Positions 1-5,007 of a stretch of 14,218 nt of DNA are shown in pieces. Each line of letters opens with the position of its first letter. The stretch's first letter is position 1. Source of the DNA: Nocardia sp. (lineage in GTDB: Bacteria > Actinomycetota > Actinomycetes > Mycobacteriales > Mycobacteriaceae); assembly GCA_013361595.1 (NCBI GenBank), contig JABFXT010000397.1:1-14218 (forward strand). The letters run 5' to 3'. The notes below the pieces were generated by a model. It was given only the letters and a program-made list of their open reading frames with translations, was not told the DNA's origin and did no database searches. The position numbers and the translations under genes were made by a program.

Positions 1-1
1 A

Positions 2-298
2 CCCGCGTTCCCGATCGGCATCCAGGGGCCCGAACTGATCGACGGCCGGATGGTGGATTCCGGCAGCTGGCTGGGATTCCTGAATATCTTCAACTGGTCC
101 GGCCAACCCGCGCTCTCGGTCCCCGCGGGATTCACCGCCGCCGGACTGCCCGTCGGATTGCAGATCGTCGGACCGCATCTGGGCGACGCCGCGGTGCTCG
201 CGGCGGGTGCCCTCTTCGAACGGGAACGGCCGTGGCAGCACCGGTGGCCCGGCGCATCGGCAACCGGCACGACACCAGAGGAGGACCTCCTACGATGA
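2..298 (+). CDS. Amidase-signature family amidase, C-terminal end (partial)
   Basis: The frame is open from the left edge of the window and stops at 296-298, so only about the last 98 residues are visible. They carry the usual C-terminal block of the amidase signature family: an Asn-phe-asn-trp-ser-Gly-Gln-Pro stretch, then SVPAGFTAAGLPVGLQIVGP, then a helix ending in ERERPW. The catalytic Ser-Ser-Lys triad and Gly/Ser-rich signature would lie upstream and cannot be checked. The family hydrolyses amide bonds to a carboxylate and ammonia or an amine; the substrate cannot be deduced from this end. The stop overlaps the next start (ATGA, 295-298), so the gene is probably in one operon with the formamidase and translationally coupled to it. 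The family call is firm; the specific function is unknown. Confidence 0.9.
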   Translation, partial: PAFPIGIQGPELIDGRMVDSGSWLGFLNIFNWSGQPALSVPAGFTAAGLPVGLQIVGPHLGDAAVLAAGALFERERPWQHRWPGASATGTTPEEDLLR

Positions 299-1296
299 CC
301 GGACTCGACGGACTCAATCCGACACCGGGCGCACTGGTCCTGGGATTGGTCCAGGCGCAGGTCCCCACGATCCGCGAACCCGGCGATCTGCCGGCGACCG
401 CAGAGCGGCTGGCGGACATCGGGCGGCGCGCCAAGATCGGTATGCCCACGATCGATCTGGTGGTCGTACCGGAGTACAGCATCAACGGGCTGGATCCGCG
501 GACCTGGCTCGACAACGCCATGCTGTGCGACCGGGACGGACCCGAGATGGCGATACTGGCCGATGCCTGCCGCGAAGCCGGGGTGTGGGGCTGCTTCTCG
601 ATCATGGAGCGAAACCCGGACGGTGCGCCCTGGAACAGCGGAATCATCATCGACGATACGGGCCGGGAACGTCTCTACTACCGCAAGATGCATCCCTGGG
701 TACCCGCCGAACCGTGGGCACCCGGTGACCTCGGCATCCCGGTATGCGATGGGCCGGCGGGGTCCAAGCTGGCGCTGATCATCTGTCACGACGGAATGTT
801 GCCCGAGATGGCGCGCGAGGCCGCCTACAAGGGCGCGAACGTCATTCTGCGGACGGCCGGATACACCTATCCGATCCGGCAGGCCTGGCAGATCACCAAC
901 CAGGCGAACGCCTTCCAGAATCTGGCGTATACCGTCTCGGTGGCGCTGGCCGGACCGGACCGGAACAATATCTGGTCACAGGGCGAGGCGATGGTGTGCG
1001 ATATCGACGGCACCGTTCTGGTGCGGGGAGACGGGACGCCCGATCGGGTGGTCACGGCGGAGGTCGTCCCGGCGCGTGCGGATCAGGCCCGGCAGACCTG
1101 GGGTGTGGAGAACAATATCTACCAACTCGGTCACCGGGGGTACTCCGCTGTCGAGGGTGGAGCCCGGGACTGCCCGTACACATTCATGCGGGATCTGGTG
1201 TCCGGCACATACGCGGTGCCGTGGGAATCCGAGGTCCGGCAGGTGGACGGGACGGGCGCGGGCTGGGGTGTTCCGGCCGAGGTGCGTGCGCGCTGA
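295..1296 (+). CDS. amiF: Formamidase (aliphatic amidase/nitrilase superfamily)
   Basis: This 333-residue protein of the carbon-nitrogen hydrolase (nitrilase) superfamily should hydrolyse formamide to formate and ammonia in the cytoplasm. The length matches AmiF (about 334). The catalytic triad is visible: Glu60 in VVPEYS, Lys131 in YYRKMHPW and Cys164 in IICHDGM, with the additional conserved Glu139 in PAEPWAPG. Blocks such as CFSIMERNPD, MAREAAYKG and WGVENNIYQLGHRGY are typical of AmiF and AmiE. AmiF is preferred over AmiE because the length and many segments match Helicobacter-type formamidase as I recall it. The start at 295 is chosen over an earlier in-frame ATG at 232 because a strong AGAGGAGG (277-284) precedes it and it overlaps the amidase stop. 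A short perfect hairpin (1289-1306) covers the stop codon. Confidence 0.92.
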   Translation: MTGLDGLNPTPGALVLGLVQAQVPTIREPGDLPATAERLADIGRRAKIGMPTIDLVVVPEYSINGLDPRTWLDNAMLCDRDGPEMAILADACREAGVWGCFSIMERNPDGAPWNSGIIIDDTGRERLYYRKMHPWVPAEPWAPGDLGIPVCDGPAGSKLALIICHDGMLPEMAREAAYKGANVILRTAGYTYPIRQAWQITNQANAFQNLAYTVSVALAGPDRNNIWSQGEAMVCDIDGTVLVRGDGTPDRVVTAEVVPARADQARQTWGVENNIYQLGHRGYSAVEGGARDCPYTFMRDLVSGTYAVPWESEVRQVDGTGAGWGVPAEVRAR

Positions 1297-1306
1297 GTCC
1301 AGCGCG
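1289..1306 (+). terminator. Short hairpin over the amiF stop codon
   Basis: A perfect 7-bp stem (CGCGCTG / CAGCGCG) with the 4-base loop AGTC starts inside the last amiF codons and ends 10 bases after the stop. There is no T-tract, which is common in actinobacterial terminators. It could end the amidase-amiF transcript before the convergent acetyltransferase gene. The rest of 1307-1482 shows no gene. Confidence 0.4.
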
Positions 1307-1482
1307 AGGGCGCGTACCACGACACTTCGGCACCGCGCACAGCCCTGGGGGCGGCAGAACGCGCGCGCATCCGAAACAGGCTGCGGCTGTGTCATCGCCG
1401 ATGTGCCGGCTGGTTCGGCCCGATACAAGTGGTACCGACCCTGCCGCCGAGGCCATGTGTACCGCAGCGCGGACCGACCTCT

Positions 1483-2004
1483 TCAGCTGTCTCCGTGATC
1501 AGCTGAATCCAGCACCTCGAGGTACGCGCGGTTGCCGGGCTTGTCGCGATAGATGCCGAAACCTGTGGTCCGCCGGTAGCCACTGTGTTCGTAGAGTGCA
1601 TGAGCGGCATGCTGTTTACTGCCTGTGTCGAGGATAACGGCGTGGTAACCATCTGCTCGCGCATCATGTTCCAGCCGGGACAGCAAGGCACGGGCAATGC
1701 CCCTGCGGCGGACGCCCACCACAACGAACATGCGTTTGATCTCGGCAATAGTGCCGCTTTCTTCGTGATGATGGCGGCGATAGCCGCCACATCCGATCGG
1801 GGCACCGTCCAAGTAGGCGACGATGAACCGGCCCCGGCGTTCGAGTGCGAACTCGTCGGGTGACAATGGTGACTGATCAGCATGGCCGTAAAGGGCTGTA
1901 TTGGTCCGATTCGCGGCCTCGATCATCTCAGTGGCCGCCGGTGAGTTGTAGGACTCGGTGCGCAGATCTACCACGGTGGGCACGGCGTTCGGACGGTCTT
2001 CCAT
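1483..2004 (-). CDS. GNAT family N-acetyltransferase
   Basis: A 173-residue protein with the Gcn5-related acetyltransferase fold, which moves an acetyl group from acetyl-CoA to an amine on a small molecule or protein. The acetyl-CoA pyrophosphate-binding motif A is seen at about residues 88-112 (IKRMFVVVGVRRRGIARALL), with the R-x-x-G-x-A signature at Arg99-Ala104. The later strand-helix with LDTGSKQHAAHALYEHSGY (about 125-143) is the usual C-terminal motif ending in the conserved Tyr-x-x-x-Gly-Tyr-like region. The substrate cannot be told. The ATG at 2004 lacks a clear ribosome-binding site at normal distance (a GGAG lies too far upstream), so the transcript may be leaderless. It is convergent with amiF and stands alone. 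Confidence 0.85.
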   Translation of the reverse strand: MEDRPNAVPTVVDLRTESYNSPAATEMIEAANRTNTALYGHADQSPLSPDEFALERRGRFIVAYLDGAPIGCGGYRRHHHEESGTIAEIKRMFVVVGVRRRGIARALLSRLEHDARADGYHAVILDTGSKQHAAHALYEHSGYRRTTGFGIYRDKPGNRAYLEVLDSADHGDS

Positions 2005-2099
2005 ACTGTCTGACTAGCAGACTCCGGACTTCAGTAGTGATGTGGACTCGTCGACGAGGTTCCGGACAGCGGTAGTCCTGCGGTGGGGGTGCAGTTCGG

Positions 2100-2381
2100 T
2101 CACCACGGAATCGAACAGACTTCGGCACCGCGCGGATCCGACCCGCGACAGGAGTGGAAGCACAGAGACTCGGTCAGCACTCCCGCGACAACCGCCGGCA
2201 GCGGATCCCGTGGAATCGTCTCGCGGTCCCGCCACGCAAAGGGCGTCTTGGCATGGACGCGCCGGTCCGCAGGTAGCAGTCGGTTGATTCTGCGCGCCAG
2301 CTCATATGGAGAACAGCCGAGCTCCTCGAGGATCCGCCGAAGTTCGGTATTCGGTTCCGACAGTAGTAATCGACACGACAC
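2100..2381 (-). pseudogene. Helix-turn-helix regulator remnant (N-terminal domain only)
   Basis: The translation from a GTG at 2381 gives about 93 residues. The first two thirds look like the N-terminal HTH domain of an actinobacterial regulator family: TELRRILEELGCSPYELARR (the HTH), then a linker and FAWRDRETIPRDPLPAVVAG, matching the family's 'W-x-x-G-x-x-P-x-x-P' dimer region. After LTES the sequence stops resembling the family and ends at 2100, whereas relatives normally continue with a long C-terminal sensor part. Only about 95 bases remain before the acetyltransferase gene, so the rest is absent. It is divergent from the small gene at 2437 and may once have regulated it. It might instead be a functional short DNA-binding protein. 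The start is uncertain, since in-frame upstream ATG and GTG codons also exist. Confidence 0.5.
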
Positions 2382-2397
2382 GTCCAGCGAGGGATCG

Positions 2398-2436
2398 AGC
2401 ACCACCACAACGACACTCACAACGACGAGGTCTCCC
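2398..2436 (+). promoter_or_regulatory. A/C-rich leader and ribosome-binding site of the small two-gene unit
   Basis: The 39 bases before the ATG at 2437 are strikingly rich in A and C (runs of CAC, AAC and ACG), unlike the G/C-balanced surroundings, and end in ACGAGG six bases before the start. Such a stretch would stay unpaired in the mRNA and favour translation. The full gap between the divergent HTH start (2381) and this gene is only 55 bases, so promoters and any operator must lie in it. No clear -10/-35 pair was recognised. Confidence 0.35.
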
Positions 2437-2700
2437 ATGACTGAGATGCCCCGGCTGCCTACTCGCGTGCCGAACAACCGGGCCATGGCCGCCACCCTTC
2501 AGATCTGGCACAACCGCAACCGCGGACTCATGGAACAAATCGCCGCCGGGCTCCGAGCACTCGATCACCCCGCCGGCTGTAGATCCGAAGAGCCGATGCG
2601 TGGGTACGCGCACGCACACCAGGTGATGGACGTGCACGCTGGCCACCGCTGCCCCCGATACGACCTGGCGGTCCGCTACACACAGCAGGCGCGACCGTGA
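2437..2700 (+). CDS. Small His/Cys-rich protein of unknown function
   Basis: An 87-residue protein I cannot name. The ATG at 2437 has GAGG six bases upstream and is preferred over earlier in-frame starts that would run through the A/C-rich leader. The first half is a probable helix pair (MAATLQIWHNRNRGLMEQIA, then LRALDH). The second half has Cys48, His59, His61, His67, His70 and Cys72, including an H-A-H and an H-A-G-H-R-C cluster, which could bind a metal ion such as zinc. The stop overlaps the start of the next gene (GTGA, 2697-2700), so both are probably translated from one message. A divergent HTH remnant lies 55 bases away. The pairing suggests a small regulated module, but no function should be assigned. 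Confidence 0.7.
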   Translation: MTEMPRLPTRVPNNRAMAATLQIWHNRNRGLMEQIAAGLRALDHPAGCRSEEPMRGYAHAHQVMDVHAGHRCPRYDLAVRYTQQARP

Positions 2701-2993
2701 CGGGACCGCGACGTACCGTCGTCTTGTGCCGACCGGAAACGCCGGGTCGCGAAATCCGACAGCTGGCGAGCCGGTACCGGCTCGAAGTCGTCTACACGGT
2801 ATTCACCGACATCGAATCAGCCGAGCTCACCGCGCTGATCGCCATACAGCACATCATCGAAAACAATGCTGAAGTATTGGTGATCCCGCATCTGACCGCG
2901 CCGTGGATCGCCGGGCTCCGGCAGTGGAAAGCCGTCCGCACCGCCGTGCAGATCATCACCTCCGATGGCCCAGTCGAGAAGTTCACGCGATGA
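2697..2993 (+). CDS. Small protein with a possible resolvase-like fold, catalytic Ser absent
   Basis: A 98-residue protein starting at a GTG that overlaps the previous stop. The predicted order is strand (RTVVLCRPE), helix (REIRQLASRY), strand (LEVVYTVFTD), helix (ELTALIAIQHIIENN), strand (AEVLVIPHL), helix (IAGLRQWKAVR) and strand (VQIIT). This order and the loop positions recall the N-terminal domain of small serine recombinases. Where resolvases have the A-R-V-S-T motif with the nucleophilic serine, this protein has C-R-P-E-T (residues 11-15), so Arg12 is kept and the serine position is Glu14. If the fold is right, it should be unable to cut DNA by that mechanism and may act by binding. 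The fold is an inference; the gene itself is well supported by coupling and codon pattern. Confidence 0.65.
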   Translation: MTGPRRTVVLCRPETPGREIRQLASRYRLEVVYTVFTDIESAELTALIAIQHIIENNAEVLVIPHLTAPWIAGLRQWKAVRTAVQIITSDGPVEKFTR

Positions 2994-3028
2994 GCTGCCC
3001 GGACAATGAACCGCAGACCGATCGAATA

Positions 3029-3047
3029 GTGATCCGCATCACATAAT
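3029..3047 (+). promoter_or_regulatory. Possible operator and -10 element before the FAD oxidoreductase gene
   Basis: An inverted repeat GTGAT-CCGC-ATCAC (3029-3042) touches a CATAAT (3042-3047) that resembles a -10 hexamer. The GTG start of the oxidoreductase follows about 60 bases later. A matching -35 was not found, so this is only a candidate site. A regulator bound here would block the promoter. Confidence 0.3.
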
Positions 3048-3107
3048 GTCAGAATTCTCGGAGCCACGTTGTCTGGTACTCGAACCCCTCGAGATGAAGG
3101 AGACACC

Positions 3108-4292
3108 GTGAACGAGAACATCGACGTGGTGGTGATCGGCGGCGGATACGCCGGAGTGATGGCGGCCAATCGTCTGACGCAACGCGAAGACGTGACGGTG
3201 ACCGTGCTCAATCCGCGCCGGGTCTTCGTACCGCGCCTGCGGTTGCACCAGCTGGTGGGCGGAACCCACGATGCGGTCGTCGACTATCAGGATGTCCTGG
3301 CCGAGAGTGTCCGGCTGGTCGTCGACAACGTGACCCGGATCGATGCCGCCGGACGCAGTGTCACAACGGCCGAAAGCGGCACGATCGGCTACGACTACCT
3401 GGTCTACGCGGTGGGCAGCACTGTTGCCGGTCCGCCGGTGCCGGGTGCGGCCGAGTTCTCCCACCCGGTCGCCACTCTGGAGGCGGCGCAACAGCTACGG
3501 TCGACGCTCTTCGATACCCCCATGACGGCCGCGGTAACGGTCGTCGGCGGCGGCCCGACCGGGATCGAAACCGCGGCGGAGCTGGCCGAGCAGGGCCGCG
3601 CCGTCACGCTGGTCTGCGGCAGTGTCCTCGGCCCCTACCTGCATCCGAAGGCTCGGCGAACCGCCCGCAAGTATTTCGCCGGGCTGGGGGTGACCGTGAT
3701 AGAAGGAGCCGAGGTCACGGCGGTCACCCGGGACACCGTCGAACTCGACGACGGCCGGACGCTCCCGAGCGCGGTCACCATCTGGACGGCGGGCTTCGGC
3801 GTCCCCGACCTGGCCGGCCACAGCGGCCTGAGTACCGACGCCGCTGGGCGTCTGCTCACCGACGAGACACTGACCAGCGTCGACGACGAGCGCATCGTCG
3901 CGGCGGGTGATTCGTCGGCGCCGTCGGATCTGCCGTTCCGGATGAGCGCCTACACCGCGTACTGCCTGGGCGCGCACGCCGCCGATACACTCCTGCACCG
4001 CATCGCGGGTGAACAGCCCACACCGATCGACATGTCCTTCCCGGCCATGTGCCACAGCTTCGGCCGCGATGCCGGAATCTACCAGCTCGGTCACAAGGAC
4101 GAGACCGCGATGCGGGTGTTTTTCAGCGGATTCCTGGGCAAGAAGCTCAAGGAATTCGCGTGCAACGCGGGTATCGAACATCTGGCGAACGAGGCGCGCA
4201 AACCGGGTTCGCACCACTGGTTCAAGGACGGCAAACACCGTCCCCAGCTGCTCCGGGCCCAGCGCGACAAGGCGGCGGAGCCGGCCGTATAA
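3108..4292 (+). CDS. FAD/NAD(P)-dependent oxidoreductase, type II NADH dehydrogenase-like
   Basis: A 394-residue two-dinucleotide-binding flavoprotein. The N-terminal FAD-binding motif is VVVIGGGYAGVMAANRL (Gly11, Gly13, Gly16). A second Rossmann motif for NAD(P)H follows at VTVVGGGPTGIETAAELAE (Gly147, Gly149, Gly152). The third FAD contact is the IVAAGDSSAP stretch near residues 265-272. The family moves electrons from NAD(P)H to quinones or other acceptors; respiratory Ndh enzymes are the best-known members. There is no transmembrane segment, and the C-terminal part (FSGFLGKKLKEFACNAGI) could be an amphipathic membrane contact. The GTG at 3108 is preferred over an ATG at 3069 because AAGGAGA lies just upstream and the FAD motif then begins near residue 7, as usual. 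It stands alone on this strand, and the true electron acceptor is unknown. Confidence 0.88.
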   Translation: MNENIDVVVIGGGYAGVMAANRLTQREDVTVTVLNPRRVFVPRLRLHQLVGGTHDAVVDYQDVLAESVRLVVDNVTRIDAAGRSVTTAESGTIGYDYLVYAVGSTVAGPPVPGAAEFSHPVATLEAAQQLRSTLFDTPMTAAVTVVGGGPTGIETAAELAEQGRAVTLVCGSVLGPYLHPKARRTARKYFAGLGVTVIEGAEVTAVTRDTVELDDGRTLPSAVTIWTAGFGVPDLAGHSGLSTDAAGRLLTDETLTSVDDERIVAAGDSSAPSDLPFRMSAYTAYCLGAHAADTLLHRIAGEQPTPIDMSFPAMCHSFGRDAGIYQLGHKDETAMRVFFSGFLGKKLKEFACNAGIEHLANEARKPGSHHWFKDGKHRPQLLRAQRDKAAEPAV

Positions 4293-4298
4293 GGACAT

Positions 4299-4361
4299 CG
4301 GAGCCCGGCAGCGCCGCACTGTCGTCGGCCGCACGCTGCGCGGCGGTGCCGTCGGGCTCCG
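4299..4361. terminator. Long hairpin in the convergent intergenic region
   Basis: CGGAGCCCG (4299-4307) pairs perfectly with CGGGCTCCG (4353-4361). The pairing continues inward with a bulge: GGCAGCGCCGC (4307-4317) against GCGGCGGTGCC (4340-4350) with one mismatch. It starts seven bases after the oxidoreductase stop and can fold from either strand, so it could end both this gene and the convergent minus-strand operon. There is no T-tract. Confidence 0.55.
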
Positions 4362-4373
4362 CCGCGCAGTCGT

Positions 4374-4396
4374 CCCGGCCAGGAGAACCGGCCGGG
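4374..4396. terminator. Second hairpin between the convergent genes
   Basis: CCCGGCC (4374-4380) and GGCCGGG (4390-4396) form a perfect 7-bp stem with a 9-base loop. It lies 11 bases beyond the stop of the minus-strand 182-residue protein gene, which suits a terminator for that operon. Confidence 0.45.
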
Positions 4397-4407
4397 CGTG
4401 CGACGGA

Positions 4408-4956
4408 TCAGACCAGCCAGCTGTTTCGCCGGTAGTAATCCGCCTCGTCGTCACCGTCGTCGTCTATCGGTGCGACGACACTGTTTCGCCGGCGGGCGGC
4501 GATGGATCGTGCGATCACCTCGCTCGGGTCGAGCTCACCGGGTGGTCCCGGCCGCGTCGTATTTCCTTCGCCGCCCACTCCCGGGACGCCCGCGCCGCCG
4601 CCCCCGGGTGCCGGCGACCCCGTGTTCTGCCGGTGCCGCTCGCCGTGCGGCCGCGGAACTCCGAGCTCCCGCGGCCCGGCGGAATCCGGTTCGGGCCCTC
4701 GCTCGAACCGGGCCGCGCGATCGGTGTCCTGTCGCCCCGGTTCGTCCACACCGGTGTGCGAATCATGCTCTCGGCCTTCCTGATCGGCCGCGGCCTCCGC
4801 CATATCCGCCCAGAACCGCCGCATATCGGCCGCCGACTGCTCGGCGAGCTCGGTACTCCGGGCTTCTCGCCGAGCTTTCGCCTCTGCCATCCGCTCCACC
4901 ATGCGCTCGGAGTACCGGCGGCATTCCTCGCCGATCCGTTCGACTTCACTGGCCAT
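4408..4956 (-). CDS. Coiled-coil protein of the ESX-linked unit, unknown function
   Basis: A 182-residue protein I do not recognise by name. Residues 1-60 (MASEVERIGEECRRYSERMV onward) are rich in Glu, Arg, Ala and Lys and should form a long helix or coiled coil. Residues about 60-135 are a Gly/Pro/Arg/Asp-rich disordered linker. The last 45 residues hold a short helix (DPSEVIARSIAARRRNS), an acidic run (DDDGDDEAD) and an aromatic-basic end (YYRRNSWLV). There is no signal peptide or membrane segment. The ATG at 4956 has GAGG five bases upstream; a GTG six bases earlier lies within that ribosome-binding site and is less likely. It is third in the unit after the EspC-like and 575-residue proteins, 51 bases behind the latter. 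A role as cytosolic partner or chaperone for those proteins is possible but unproven. Confidence 0.75.
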   Translation of the reverse strand: MASEVERIGEECRRYSERMVERMAEAKARREARSTELAEQSAADMRRFWADMAEAAADQEGREHDSHTGVDEPGRQDTDRAARFERGPEPDSAGPRELGVPRPHGERHRQNTGSPAPGGGGAGVPGVGGEGNTTRPGPPGELDPSEVIARSIAARRRNSVVAPIDDDGDDEADYYRRNSWLV

Positions 4957-5007
4957 ACTCACCTCGCCGATCGGGCCCGGACAGCATTACCGCGGTTCGG
5001 CCCGTGA

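Noticed and set aside
1324..2133. A 15-base direct repeat (ACTTCGGCACCGCGC at 1324-1338 and 2119-2133) around the acetyltransferase gene, as possible insertion borders
   Set aside because: It is short and GC-rich, with no target duplication, integrase or transposase nearby; chance similarity is a fair explanation.
2014..2235. Continuation of the HTH regulator in another minus-strand frame after a frameshift
   Set aside because: None of the other two frames between 2005 and 2240 shows a recognisable continuation of the family, so a simple frameshift is not supported.
3495..4454. A 319-codon minus-strand open frame opposite the FAD oxidoreductase gene
   Set aside because: The plus strand has both dinucleotide-binding motifs and a good ribosome-binding site, so this is a shadow.
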